A stretch of DNA of 64,000 nt from Phycisphaerales bacterium (GTDB lineage: Bacteria > Planctomycetota > Phycisphaerae > UBA1845 > UTPLA1): contig JACKHI010000001.1 of assembly GCA_020639075.1 (NCBI GenBank), positions 3,782,001-3,846,000 of the forward strand, in the 5' to 3' direction. The translations under genes were made by a program, and so were the position numbers. The number at the start of each line of letters is the position of its first letter. Position 1 is the stretch's first letter. The notes under the pieces were generated by a model, which worked only from the letters and a program-made list of their open reading frames with translations, was not told where the DNA came from and made no database searches. Shown piece by piece: positions 1 to 8,635 of the stretch.

Positions 1-931
1 TCCGCACGCGAAGGCCTTGCGAACGGATCTGCTGTGCGGCGTCCTTGGCGGACACGGCGCCCACCTGAACCGGGGCATCAATGCGGGCGCGATCGATCTT
101 GATGGGCTGGTTGGCCGCGACAGAGACGCGCGAGCCTTGCTGTCCGTCGGCGCTCGTGGACGATTCCGAGACGTTCTGCTCGACGCCGGGCAGCGAGAAA
201 TCGACGACGCCGGCGCCGCGGCGAATGATCATCTTGCCGCCCCTCGCGAACTGAAGCGACTCGAGCCGATTGTCCGTCTGGTCCCATCGAACCGTCAGAT
301 CGGATACATCCTCAATCCGAGCCTCACGGGAATCGACCATAACGGCGCCCAGCGCAATCAGCTCGGAGCGATCGAGGTCGAATTGCGCCGACTCCATCTC
401 GACGTGCACGAGTTCTTCCGGATGCTGTTCGCGCTCTGCCAGTTCCGGATGCTCGAGTCGCCAGGCTTCCGACGTGCGGTCGACGACGACGCGGACATTG
501 CCCGTCAGTTTTCCGCGACGCGGATCGAATCGATTGTCGCCGGCGTGGAAGACCGTGACGTCGGCGCGATCCGCGCTGATATAGACGATCTCGCCGTCGG
601 CCATGAATCGTTGGATACGCATGTTGCGTACGTCGAATCGATCGTCGCTCAGCGGTTCCCACTCGTCGGCCTCGAAGATCGTCTGCGGTTTGCCCGACTT
701 CTGATCGTGAATCACGATGCGCGGATGTTTGCCGGGACTGAAATCGACCGGTCCGGCGCTCATCGTCTTGTTGGATTCGCCGGATCGCTCGACGAATTTG
801 AGCGTTCGCGCGGCGTCTTCGGCGCCGCTGGACTCGCGCTTGGCGACGGGATCGTCGTCGCGCGAGAAGAGAAAGTAGGCGCCGATGGCGACCGACAATG
901 TGGCGACGACGAGAATGATCTTTCGATGCAT
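1..931 (-). CDS. lptC: LptC/OstA-like LPS export protein, 3' end outside window
   Basis: The reading frame starts at ATG 931 and stays open to base 2, so the gene runs off the left edge after about 310 codons. The N-terminus (MHRKIILVVATLSVAIGAYFL) is a signal anchor followed by a polar, beta-rich region. That is the architecture of LptC, the bitopic inner-membrane protein that passes lipopolysaccharide from the LptBFG transporter to LptA. It begins 44 bases after the kdsC stop on the same strand. kdsC-lptC(-lptA-lptB) is a classical gene order, and this context is the main support for the name. At over 310 residues it is longer than the roughly 190-residue enterobacterial LptC, so it may be an LptC-LptA/OstA-type fusion or a lineage-specific long form. 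Confidence 0.6.
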   Translation of the reverse strand, partial: MHRKIILVVATLSVAIGAYFLFSRDDDPVAKRESSGAEDAARTLKFVERSGESNKTMSAGPVDFSPGKHPRIVIHDQKSGKPQTIFEADEWEPLSDDRFDVRNMRIQRFMADGEIVYISADRADVTVFHAGDNRFDPRRGKLTGNVRVVVDRTSEAWRLEHPELAEREQHPEELVHVEMESAQFDLDRSELIALGAVMVDSREARIEDVSDLTVRWDQTDNRLESLQFARGGKMIIRRGAGVVDFSLPGVEQNVSESSTSADGQQGSRVSVAANQPIKIDRARIDAPVQVGAVSAKDAAQQIRSQGLRVR

Positions 932-975
932 GATGATGCCCGTGAGTGCTCTTGGCCGCCGGCGATGAGCCGGAT

Positions 976-1491
976 TTACGCGGAGGCGACCGGCGGCGAT
1001 TGAAATCGAGAGTATGCGTCCTGATGTGTACCGTTATACCGCAGCAATCGTTCGATGGCTTCGGCGATTGCGCCGGCGCCGCCCGGACGTCGCGTGACGT
1101 ACTTCGCGAGCCGCTTGGCGAACCGATGGGCGTTGTCGACGGCGATCGGATAGCCGCAGCGGCTCAGTAGCGGCACATCTGGCAGGTCGTCGCCGATGAC
1201 CGCCACTTCCGACTCGATAACCCCCGCCTGCCGACAGATCGTCTCGTACGCCGGGACCTTGTCCGGAACGCCTTGAACAACCGTCGCAATGCCGAGGTCA
1301 TCGGCTCGCGCGTTGACGGACGGGGCCTCGCGACCACTGAGAATCGCGACCTGCCCCCCTTGTGCCATCCAGAGCCGTAGGGCGCCGCCGTCCTGAACGT
1401 AGAACGACTTCTGCTTGTTTCCATCCGCGTCGTATGGCAATGAACCGGTCGTCAGCACGCCATCGACATCGAGAATGAGAAGTTTGATCAC
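976..1491 (-). CDS. kdsC: KdsC, 3-deoxy-D-manno-octulosonate 8-phosphate phosphatase
   Basis: A 171-residue cytosolic HAD-superfamily phosphatase of the small C0 type without a cap domain. It releases phosphate from Kdo-8-phosphate to give Kdo for the LPS inner core. HAD motif I is LDVDGVLTTG at residues 7-16, motif II is the LSGR segment near residue 50, and motif III is GDDLPD near residue 100. The length matches the KdsC family. Translation starts at GTG 1491, with GGAAGG about 10 bases upstream. The LptC-like gene follows directly, so the pair links Kdo synthesis with LPS export. The C-terminal tail after residue 150 is longer and more variable than usual. A related YrbI-type sugar phosphatase is the main alternative. 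Confidence 0.88.
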   Translation of the reverse strand: MIKLLILDVDGVLTTGSLPYDADGNKQKSFYVQDGGALRLWMAQGGQVAILSGREAPSVNARADDLGIATVVQGVPDKVPAYETICRQAGVIESEVAVIGDDLPDVPLLSRCGYPIAVDNAHRFAKRLAKYVTRRPGGAGAIAEAIERLLRYNGTHQDAYSRFQSPPVASA

Positions 1492-1542
1492 GCTCAGTCG
1501 CCTTCCGGAGCCGTCGCTCGAAAGCGGCGGCCAAAGTCCGAC

Positions 1543-1570
1543 ATTATAAAGTCACCAATCACACCGACAA
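1543..1570 (-). promoter_or_regulatory. Sigma70-like promoter for kdsC-lptC
   Basis: On the minus strand TTGTCG (bases 1570-1565) and TATAAT (1548-1543) are separated by 16 bases. The -10 box lies about 50 bases upstream of the kdsC GTG. The match is by eye only. Confidence 0.45.
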
Positions 1571-1711
1571 GCAACACGAATCTGGCTCCATATCGCAAAC
1601 TGTTGATCAAAATAAGGTTATGCCTGTGTCGCCGGCGGGCTAAAGTGCGTTTTCAGTGTACTGGGTGCGGATTGTCGGTTCGGCAATTCGCGAGCAGAAT
1701 CTCGTGGCGCC

Positions 1712-2878
1712 TCACGTGAGTGCGTTCAGCGCCTGATACAGATCGGCCTTGAGGTCCTCGACGTTTTCCAGACCGATGCTGAGGCGGATGATCCAGGTCG
1801 GCGCTCCCGTTGCCGGATCCCGCGCTTGCAGAGGCACAGCCAGGCTCTCGTATCCTCCCCAACTGACGCCGATGCAGAAGATCTGCAATGAGTCCACGAC
1901 CCGGAATGTCGCCTCCTGGGTGTTCTCCCGCAATTCGAAGGAGAATAACCCGGCCTGGCCGCGCATCTGTCGTTTCGCCAGACCGTGCTGCGGGTGTACG
2001 TCGAGCCCCGGGTAGAAAACGCGCGCGATTCGCGGGTCGGAGGCCATGAATCGGGCGACTTCCAGGCCGCTGCGTCGATGGCGTTCCATTCGAACCGGCA
2101 GCGTCCGCAGGCCTCGGAGCATCAGCCAGCTCGCGAACGGGTCACACGTCGCCCCGAGCAGTTCGCTCTCCATCCGGCCGATCGCCCCGATACGCTCGCG
2201 TGAGCCGACCACGAGCCCCGCGACCACGTCGCTGTGCCCGCCGATGTACTTGGTCGCCGTATGTGCGACGAGATCGATTCCCATGGCGATCGGATTCTGG
2301 AACACCGGCGTCGCGTTGCTGTTGTCGCAGATCGTGGCGATGCCGCGCTCGCGCGCCAGTTGGGCGACGGCTTTCAGATCCTGCAGCTCGAAGAACAGGC
2401 TCGACGGCGACTCGACGAAGATCAGGCGCGTGTTGGACTGAATCGCGCTTTCGAAGTCCTCGATGGATGTGCCGCGCACGTACGTCGTCTCGATGCCGAA
2501 TCGCGGCAGAAAGTCGGAAAACAACCGCCGCGTCGGGCCGTACACTGTTTCGATCGTGATGACGTGATCGCCGGTCTTGATACACGATAGGACGGCCGAC
2601 GTGATGGCACCCATGCCGGACGCGAATGCGCGGCAATCTTCCGCCTGTTCGAGCCGAGCGATCTTCTTTTCGAGAATGCGCGTCGTCGGATTGCCGGACC
2701 GCGTGTAGTCGAATCGTGTCGCGTCGGGGCCCTGCCGCACGTGGAACGTCGCCGAATCGGGGTAAGTGAATGTCGAGTTCTGAAAAATCGGCGGCGCCGC
2801 AGCGCCGAAATGGGCTTCGCGATTTTCGCCGAAATGCATGCAGAGGGTTTCAAACCCCATGTCGTGATTGAGCGTCAC
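1712..2878 (-). CDS. Cys/Met metabolism PLP-dependent enzyme (cystathionine/methionine gamma-lyase type)
   Basis: A 388-residue fold-type I PLP enzyme of the trans-sulfuration family. The Schiff-base lysine is K210 in HTATKYIGGHSD. YTRSGNPTTRILEKKIARLE (residues 58-77) and the glycine-rich SGMGAI segment near residue 88 are the usual substrate- and phosphate-binding regions. Family members act on cystathionine, O-acetyl- or O-succinylhomoserine, or methionine, and sequence alone does not decide between them. The start is GTG 2878, preceded by AAAGGAG. It stands alone, about 100 bases from the divergent amidotransferase gene. A serine acetyltransferase (cysE) lies elsewhere in the window, so a role in sulfur amino-acid metabolism is plausible. 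Confidence 0.85.
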   Translation of the reverse strand: MTLNHDMGFETLCMHFGENREAHFGAAAPPIFQNSTFTYPDSATFHVRQGPDATRFDYTRSGNPTTRILEKKIARLEQAEDCRAFASGMGAITSAVLSCIKTGDHVITIETVYGPTRRLFSDFLPRFGIETTYVRGTSIEDFESAIQSNTRLIFVESPSSLFFELQDLKAVAQLARERGIATICDNSNATPVFQNPIAMGIDLVAHTATKYIGGHSDVVAGLVVGSRERIGAIGRMESELLGATCDPFASWLMLRGLRTLPVRMERHRRSGLEVARFMASDPRIARVFYPGLDVHPQHGLAKRQMRGQAGLFSFELRENTQEATFRVVDSLQIFCIGVSWGGYESLAVPLQARDPATGAPTWIIRLSIGLENVEDLKADLYQALNALT

Positions 2879-2979
2879 GGATCGACTCCTTTCGCGCCTC
2901 CTGACGGCGCTGGTATCGGGCGATAGGATAGAGGCATGGGAAACTTCTGTCGTGCACGCGCCGGAGACGATCGCCGCCG

Positions 2980-3564
2980 TTGATTCTGATCATCGACAAC
3001 TACGATTCCTTCACGTTCAACCTCGTTCAGTGCTTTGGTGCGATCGGGCTCGAAACACCGTCGCTTCGGCATGAAATTCGAGTTGTGAGGAACGATGAAA
3101 TGGGGGCAAAGGCGCTGGAGGCTTACGGAGCGACGCACCTCGTTGTTTCTCCAGGACCTTGTACGCCGAACGAGAGCGGCATCAGCCGCGACGCCATCCT
3201 GCGCTTTCGCGGGCGCATTCCGATACTCGGAGTCTGTCTGGGGCATCAGTGTATCGCCGACGTCTTTGGCGCTCGCGTTCGACGAGCCGACAAAGTCATG
3301 CATGGAAAAACGAGCGTTGTACGTCACGACGGCAAGACGATTTTCGCCGGCATCGAGAATCCGTTCGCGGCGATGCGCTACCACTCGCTCATCGTCGACG
3401 CGGATTCGTTGGATGACTCATTCGAAGTGTCGGCCTGGACCGATGGCGGCGAATGCATGGGGCTGCGGCGTCGCGACGAGGCCCTCGAAGGCGTGCAGTT
3501 TCATCCCGAGAGCTTCATGACGCCGATCGGTGCGGCGCTGTTGTCGAACTTCCTGCTTGGATGA
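2980..3564 (+). CDS. pabA: Anthranilate/aminodeoxychorismate synthase glutamine amidotransferase subunit
   Basis: A 194-residue class I glutamine amidotransferase that supplies ammonia to a chorismate-using partner, for folate (PabA) or tryptophan (TrpG). The N-terminus ILIIDNYDSFTFNL, the oxyanion segment SPGPCTPNESG, the nucleophile elbow GVCLGHQ with Cys86, and the His-Glu pair in VQFHPES near the C-terminus are all present. The start is TTG 2980. No ATG or GTG is in frame upstream and the family motif begins at residue 2. No pabB or trpE homologue is adjacent, so PabA versus TrpG cannot be settled. These subunits often serve both pathways. Confidence 0.88.
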   Translation: MILIIDNYDSFTFNLVQCFGAIGLETPSLRHEIRVVRNDEMGAKALEAYGATHLVVSPGPCTPNESGISRDAILRFRGRIPILGVCLGHQCIADVFGARVRRADKVMHGKTSVVRHDGKTIFAGIENPFAAMRYHSLIVDADSLDDSFEVSAWTDGGECMGLRRRDEALEGVQFHPESFMTPIGAALLSNFLLG

Positions 3565-3618
3565 GACCTGCGTTTTCGTTCCGGCATTCGATTCACCGGG
3601 AGGACGCTTCGCGAAGCG

Positions 3619-3996
3619 TTATTCTTCGTGAACGATCGGAAAGCCCGCCTCACGCCAGCCCCGATAGCCGCCGTCCATCGACAGCACATTCGTGTAGCCC
3701 ATTCGCTGCAGGTTGTCGGCGGCGAGGGCGGATCGATACCCGCCGCCGCAGTAGAGAACGATGGGCGCGTCGGACTTCGGAATGCTGCGTTCGATGTCGC
3801 GTTCGATGACGCCCTTCCCGAGATGCAACGCCCGGGGAAGATGTCCTGCCGCGTATTCGCTCTCTTCCCGCACATCCACGAGATAAAATTCCTCGTCTCG
3901 CTCGAGTCGGTCATGAACCGCCTTCACGTCTGTCTCCCGGATCCGCGATTTCGCGTCGTTGACGATCGAGAGGAATCTTTCGGAATGCGATTTCAT
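3619..3996 (-). CDS. Single-domain rhodanese-like protein
   Basis: A 125-residue sulfurtransferase-type protein. The rhodanese fold covers most of the length: FYLVDVREESEYAAGHLPRA is the first conserved block, and the active loop is CGGGYRS, with the persulfide-forming cysteine preceded by VLY. The C-terminal MDGGYRGWREAGFP is the family's standard ending. The frame is open up to 4134, but ATG 3996 is preferred because GAGGG lies about 10 bases upstream and the upstream residues look non-coding. It converges on the amidotransferase gene with a 54-base gap. Its sulfur acceptor is unknown. Confidence 0.85.
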   Translation of the reverse strand: MKSHSERFLSIVNDAKSRIRETDVKAVHDRLERDEEFYLVDVREESEYAAGHLPRALHLGKGVIERDIERSIPKSDAPIVLYCGGGYRSALAADNLQRMGYTNVLSMDGGYRGWREAGFPIVHEE

Positions 3997-4146
3997 CTTG
4001 CGTTGCCCTCTGTTTCCGACTTTCGGACCGAGTCGGCGGCGATTTTCGAAGTCCAGGAAGCAATCGTCAAGGATTCGTTTTGGCGAGACGCCGCATGAGT
4101 CCCGTTCTGAACGCCGATGCACGGATAGTCGCATCAGATTAGCATC

Positions 4147-4518
4147 ATGCGCATGAACGACGAAGCCCCCATCCGGGTCGTCCTGTACGCATCGGACCTG
4201 ATGTTCCGCTCACGAATCAACGCCGAGGCCCGTGCCGCGGGTTGTCGGATGACGTCCGCCGGATCGCCGTCGCAATTGCAGGAGAAGGTCGATGCCGCTG
4301 ACAGGCCGCTGATCCTGATCGACATGGATATGGCCGATGCGTCGGAAGCGATTCGAACTGCGCGAGAACGCTGCTGCGATGCTTCAATTGTCGCGTACTA
4401 CAGCCACGTTCGGGATGACCTTCGGGAAATCGCGATGGATGCGGGTGCAAGTACGGCGATGCCCCGATCACGATTCGTCGTCAGTTTGCCGGAGATGCTG
4501 GCCGGTCTGGCGGACTAG
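4147..4518 (+). CDS. Degenerate response-regulator receiver-like protein
   Basis: A 123-residue protein whose alternating pattern resembles a stand-alone CheY-like receiver. Strand 1 is RVVLYAS, strand 3 is LILIDMDM with a possible phosphoacceptor aspartate near residue 58, and strand 4 is SIVAYYS. The acidic pair normally following strand 1 is reduced to one Asp (YASDLMFRS). The invariant lysine after strand 5 is not visible (ASTAMPRSRF instead). If the family call is right, it is an atypical or pseudo-receiver. No histidine kinase is adjacent. The call rests on pattern only. Confidence 0.55.
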   Translation: MRMNDEAPIRVVLYASDLMFRSRINAEARAAGCRMTSAGSPSQLQEKVDAADRPLILIDMDMADASEAIRTARERCCDASIVAYYSHVRDDLREIAMDAGASTAMPRSRFVVSLPEMLAGLAD

Positions 4519-4630
4519 AAATCTGGAAACCAGCGATATCGGACTTGAAATCGCCCATTGGGGAGTTGGACGTGTCTCGCCAGGCCCCATTGTGGAGACC
4601 GGCGGTTGACAGGTTCGGAAAGGAAAGAAG

Positions 4631-4705
4631 GGTGAGTGACGGGATTCGAACCCGCGACCCCTAGGATCACAACCTAGTGCTCTAACCAGCTGAGCTACAC
4701 CCACC
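4631..4705 (-). tRNA. trnH: tRNA-His (GTG)
   Basis: A complete cloverleaf on the minus strand. The acceptor stem GTGGGTG/CACTCAC has 7 pairs with one G-U. The D-arm is normal, the anticodon stem CTAGG/CCTAG closes the loop TTGTGAT with anticodon GTG (bases 4670-4668), and the T-arm is GCGGG TTCGAAT CCCGT. Base 4705 gives the extra 5' G(-1) opposite C73 (base 4631), a hallmark of tRNA-His. The CCA end is not encoded. Confidence 0.97.
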
Positions 4706-4904
4706 ATCGGTGTCCGACGGCGGCACGTTGTTACCGCGTGGACATCCCGTCTGGAGCCCCAAGAGATTATCGCACGATCGGTGTCCTGACAAGGCGAATG
4801 GCCGGACGGCAGCCTCGCGCGATCGCCGGGCACATACGCACAACTGCTTATTGGCGGCGTATTTGGCACTCTAATACAGATTGAATTGTACCCTTACTTA
4901 GCCG

Positions 4905-6389
4905 ATGAACGCTGAGAGACGGCGCGCTGCGCGCACGTCCGGAAAACGGGATCACACCGCCAGACAAGCGAGGTCCGCGGCGTTGAGACACTGGATGCGG
5001 CAACTCGGTAAGCGATTGTCCGGACTGCAGTTCCGCACGACGCTGATCCTGACGACGACGGTCCTTGCGGCGTCGGGGCTGACAGGCGCTCTGTATCTCC
5101 GCACGACAACTGATCTGGTGCTGGATCACACACGCTCAAGGTCGCGCGACTTGGCCCAGGCGCTTGCACTGGCGTCGGCGACGGATGTCGCCAAACGCGA
5201 CAGCGAATCACTCGTGCGCATCGCGGAAGGCATGTTGCTGGGCAGCGAAATCTGCTACGTCTTGTACACCGACGTTTCCGGGCATGTTCTTGCCAGCTAT
5301 CAGAACGGAACAGGCAACATCACGCCCTTTCTGATCAAGGGCTCCGAGAACATCTCAGTCGAGCCCATCGATGAACCCCGGATCATCGTTCATCGAGAAT
5401 ACGGAGCACGAGTCGACGTCGTTTACCCGGTTCTTCTTCCGGTCCCCTCGTCGGAACAGACCGACGGCCCCAAGCCGACGATCGGATATGTGCGACTCGG
5501 ATTGAGCATTACAGATGCCGAAAAGGCGTTGACGATGCTGGCGAAGAACGTGATGGGGCTCTCCGTCATTATCACGCTTCTCATGGTGCCGCTCGGATAC
5601 CAGATCGTCCGAAACGTCGTTAGTCCGCTGAAATCCATTCGGGAGGCGGCGCGGGCGATCGCGCGGAACGAGCCCTTTGTGCACGTCGCCCTGAAGCGGA
5701 GCGACGAGATCGGCGAACTCGGAGAATCGTTCAATGCGATGGCCGATCAGATCCTTGCAACACACTCGAAGCTGACGCAGTTGAACAGCGAGCTGGAAGA
5801 TCGGGTCTCGAAACGAACGCAGGCGTTGGAGGATGCCAATCAGAGGCTGCGTGAAATGGCTTCGCGCGATTCACTGACGGGACTCTATAACCGACGGCAT
5901 TTCAATGACCTGTTGGCCCAGTTGTTCGCAGAGTCCTCGCGCTACGACACGAATCTCTCCTGCGTCATGATCGACCTCGACAATTTCAAGCACGTGAACG
6001 ACTCGCTGGGCCATCAGGCCGGCGATGATCTGCTTCGACTTACGTCCAACGTCATTCATCGCTCGATTCGCGAAGCCGATGTGGCTGTCCGATACGGCGG
6101 CGATGAATTCTGCGTCCTCATGCCGCAGACAGCGCCCGCAGAGGCCCGCGCTTCGGCTGAACGCATCCTCGAGTGTTTCTGCCGGGATATCGAACGTGAC
6201 ATGCCGAGCGCGTCGGTTGCGACACTTAGCATCGGCGTCGCCAGCCGCCAGGGTTCGGAACCGGCATCGCCCGACGCCCTCGTACAGCTCGCGGACGAAG
6301 CCCTCTATCTCGCCAAGGCGGGCGGCAAGAACCGTATCACAGTGGTTCAGCCCGTCTGCGACTCGCCTTTCCAGGGCGGCGGAATCTGA
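4905..6389 (+). CDS. Membrane diguanylate cyclase (periplasmic sensor-HAMP-GGDEF)
   Basis: A 494-residue inner-membrane enzyme predicted to make cyclic di-GMP. The order is: basic N-terminus, TM1 at about 44-66, a periplasmic sensor region (67-216), TM2 at 217-235, HAMP (about 237-285), a coiled coil (286-318) and a GGDEF domain (320-480). The active loop RYGGDEF ends at residue 402. The inhibitory site RxxD (R389-D392) lies five residues before it, so product inhibition is expected. MIDLDNFKHVND carries the metal-binding aspartate. The signal sensed is unknown. It may work opposite the HD-GYP protein at 61.2 kb. Confidence 0.93.
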   Translation: MNAERRRAARTSGKRDHTARQARSAALRHWMRQLGKRLSGLQFRTTLILTTTVLAASGLTGALYLRTTTDLVLDHTRSRSRDLAQALALASATDVAKRDSESLVRIAEGMLLGSEICYVLYTDVSGHVLASYQNGTGNITPFLIKGSENISVEPIDEPRIIVHREYGARVDVVYPVLLPVPSSEQTDGPKPTIGYVRLGLSITDAEKALTMLAKNVMGLSVIITLLMVPLGYQIVRNVVSPLKSIREAARAIARNEPFVHVALKRSDEIGELGESFNAMADQILATHSKLTQLNSELEDRVSKRTQALEDANQRLREMASRDSLTGLYNRRHFNDLLAQLFAESSRYDTNLSCVMIDLDNFKHVNDSLGHQAGDDLLRLTSNVIHRSIREADVAVRYGGDEFCVLMPQTAPAEARASAERILECFCRDIERDMPSASVATLSIGVASRQGSEPASPDALVQLADEALYLAKAGGKNRITVVQPVCDSPFQGGGI

Positions 6390-6462
6390 CGCGGCCCGAT
6401 CAATACCCCCTGTTTCACATTCCACTTGTGTCCTGAGCACGCTCATCGGATCATGACGCATC

Positions 6463-7287
6463 ATGACGAGTGAATCCACGATTGTCGCGCTTCGCTCGTT
6501 TTCGCGCGAACTCGCGTTAGTGGCGGGTGGCATCGCCGCCCGCTATGCCGGCCCCGTCGCCGTGACACGCAAGGATGACGATTCGCCCGTGACCGAAGCC
6601 GATCATGCCGTGCAGTCGGCCGTCTTCGATGCGATCGCCCGCCGTTATCCCGATCACGCCGTGATCGGCGAGGAGACGATCCGCCATCCCGATCGACATG
6701 CGGCTGCCGCGAACGCGCAGTTCTGCTGGGTCGTCGACCCGATCGATGGCACGCGCAACTTCGCGCGAGGCATGTCCATCTATGCGACATCCATCGCTGT
6801 GATGGAAGGCGGCGCTCCGATCGCCGGTGCGATACACGACGCGTCCACCGGATACACATACTCCGCTGCTCGCGGCTTGGGTGCGGATCGCGATGGGGAA
6901 CCGCTTCGACTTTCCGAATGTCGCATCGGCGCCGATACGACCGTTCTCGTCTCGTCGTTTCGGCGACGCCCCGCCCCGAGTGTCATGCGGGACTGGATGG
7001 ATGCCTATATATTCCGCAACCATGGCTCGATCTGCCTGCACCTGGCATGGCTGGCGGGCGGTCTCGCGGACGGCGCTTACGCATTGGAATGTCGACTGTG
7101 GGACATGGCCGCGGGTGCACTGATGATCGCCGAGGCCGGCGGCGTCATCACTCGGGACGACGGCTCGCCGCTCTGGCCGATCGACGTCGGTCGCTACGAC
7201 GGCGGCGATATCGCCATCCTGGCCGGATCTCCAGTGATGCATGAAAGACTGCTCGAATCGCTTCGCGCGTCCCGTGCGCGCGACTAG
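6463..7287 (+). CDS. Inositol monophosphatase-family phosphatase (possible HisN)
   Basis: A 274-residue Mg-dependent, Li-sensitive-type phosphatase. Metal ligands are visible as the GEE pair (residues 69-71), DPIDGTRNF (92-100) and the later WDMAAGALMIAEAGG block. The length and motif spacing fit the IMPase/SuhB/CysQ/histidinol-phosphatase superfamily. The substrate cannot be read from the motifs. HisN, inositol-1-phosphatase and PAP phosphatase remain possible. It lies 73 bases after the diguanylate cyclase and 85 before the phosphodiesterase on the same strand, with no functional link evident. Confidence 0.85.
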   Translation: MTSESTIVALRSFSRELALVAGGIAARYAGPVAVTRKDDDSPVTEADHAVQSAVFDAIARRYPDHAVIGEETIRHPDRHAAAANAQFCWVVDPIDGTRNFARGMSIYATSIAVMEGGAPIAGAIHDASTGYTYSAARGLGADRDGEPLRLSECRIGADTTVLVSSFRRRPAPSVMRDWMDAYIFRNHGSICLHLAWLAGGLADGAYALECRLWDMAAGALMIAEAGGVITRDDGSPLWPIDVGRYDGGDIAILAGSPVMHERLLESLRASRARD

Positions 7288-7372
7288 ACTTTGAGTGTCC
7301 GTTTCCGGCGGCGCTGAACGCAGCGTGCGACATTCCCCCGTTGCCGGAACGCGTTCCTGAATTGAGTGCCGC

Positions 7373-8578
7373 ATGACGCGCCTGTTGCTATCCGCACTTC
7401 TGATCGTTGCGATTTCCTCCTGTTCCCAGGCCGAGACTCCCGCCTGCTCCGCCGAAGACAATACCGTGTTATGCGGGGCCAGTCCGAGTGCGCCTGGCGC
7501 AACGCCCGTCATTCTGAATCGCAGCGCGGAACGGTCGCCGGATCAGATGCCGATGGGCTGGATGCGGTCTACTCCGTATGAGCAGAAGCCGCATGTCGCG
7601 TCCGCAGCCGGCGTCGGCGACAATGCCCGCGTCATGATCGTCAGTTTCGACGGCCTGCGCCCGGATGCCATCAATGCGGACATCGCGCCGACGCTGCAGA
7701 GCCTGATCGACGGCGGTAGCTACAACCCGGCAGGTCTCGCAGAGATTCCCGCCGTGACGCTGCCGAATCACTCGTCGATGGTCACAGGTCTCTCCATCCT
7801 CGACCACGGCGTTCTCGTAAACGCGAGCATCGAGGGGCGCATTCAACACACAACGATCTTCGACGTCGCCAAGGAACACGGCGTGTCGGCGGGCTTCTTC
7901 GTGAACAAGGGCAAGCTCGGCTACCTTTGCGCTGAAGGCGAGGCGGATGTGCGGCGCATTACGGGGGATGTCGACGATATCGCCAACGAGTGCGCCAACG
8001 CGATTCGGGAGAACGATCTTCGATTGATCTTCCTGCACTTCGGCGAACCCGACGGCGCCGGGCATTCGCAGGGCTGGATGAGCGAGCCATATCTCGCACA
8101 GGTCACGCGCGCCGACGCGGCACTGGCCAGGGTTCTGGACGCAATGGCGGAACGCGACGTTCGAAAGGACACGCTGCTGATCATCACGGCCGATCACGGC
8201 GGTCACGACAAGACCCACGGCTTTCCCATTCCCGTCGATCAGCACGTGCCGTTCATACTGAATGGCCCCGGAATCGCCGCAGGACGTACGCTCACGGAAC
8301 CTGTTCATCCGATGGACGTGGCGGCGACCGCTCTGACGCGACTCGGTCTCCCTGCAACCAGCGCGCGTGACGGCCGCGATGTTGTGGAAGCACGGGACGA
8401 TTACAGTCCTGACGACACGCCGATGGAGGATCCGATGTTGCTGTTCGGCTCGCTATGCGGCCCCGTGCCGTGGCTTTTCCTCACTGCGACGCTCGTCGGC
8501 ACACGCCGAGTCAATCGGCGTCGGCGCGCCCGCCAGGGTCGCTCGAACCTACGATCAGAGGCGCCGAATCACCAATAA
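7373..8578 (+). CDS. Secreted type I phosphodiesterase/nucleotide pyrophosphatase (ENPP/alkaline phosphatase superfamily)
   Basis: A 401-residue exported hydrolase. The N-terminus MTRLLLSALLIVAISSCSQA is a signal peptide with a lipobox-like ISSC. The metal-binding start is SFDGLRPDAI, and the nucleophile threonine sits in AVTLPNHSSMVTG. Later ligands are in HFGEPDGAGH, TADHGGHDKTHG and VPFILNGPG. This spacing is that of ENPP-type enzymes, which cleave phosphodiester or pyrophosphate bonds outside the cytoplasm. A short hydrophobic segment near the C-terminus (PWLFLTATLVG) followed by a basic tail could be a membrane anchor. The substrate is unknown. Confidence 0.85.
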   Translation: MTRLLLSALLIVAISSCSQAETPACSAEDNTVLCGASPSAPGATPVILNRSAERSPDQMPMGWMRSTPYEQKPHVASAAGVGDNARVMIVSFDGLRPDAINADIAPTLQSLIDGGSYNPAGLAEIPAVTLPNHSSMVTGLSILDHGVLVNASIEGRIQHTTIFDVAKEHGVSAGFFVNKGKLGYLCAEGEADVRRITGDVDDIANECANAIRENDLRLIFLHFGEPDGAGHSQGWMSEPYLAQVTRADAALARVLDAMAERDVRKDTLLIITADHGGHDKTHGFPIPVDQHVPFILNGPGIAAGRTLTEPVHPMDVAATALTRLGLPATSARDGRDVVEARDDYSPDDTPMEDPMLLFGSLCGPVPWLFLTATLVGTRRVNRRRRARQGRSNLRSEAPNHQ

Positions 8579-8635
8579 CATCGGTGCAACGAATGCCCTG
8601 ACGAAGGTCTCGAGAAATCGAACCGACGAAATGCG

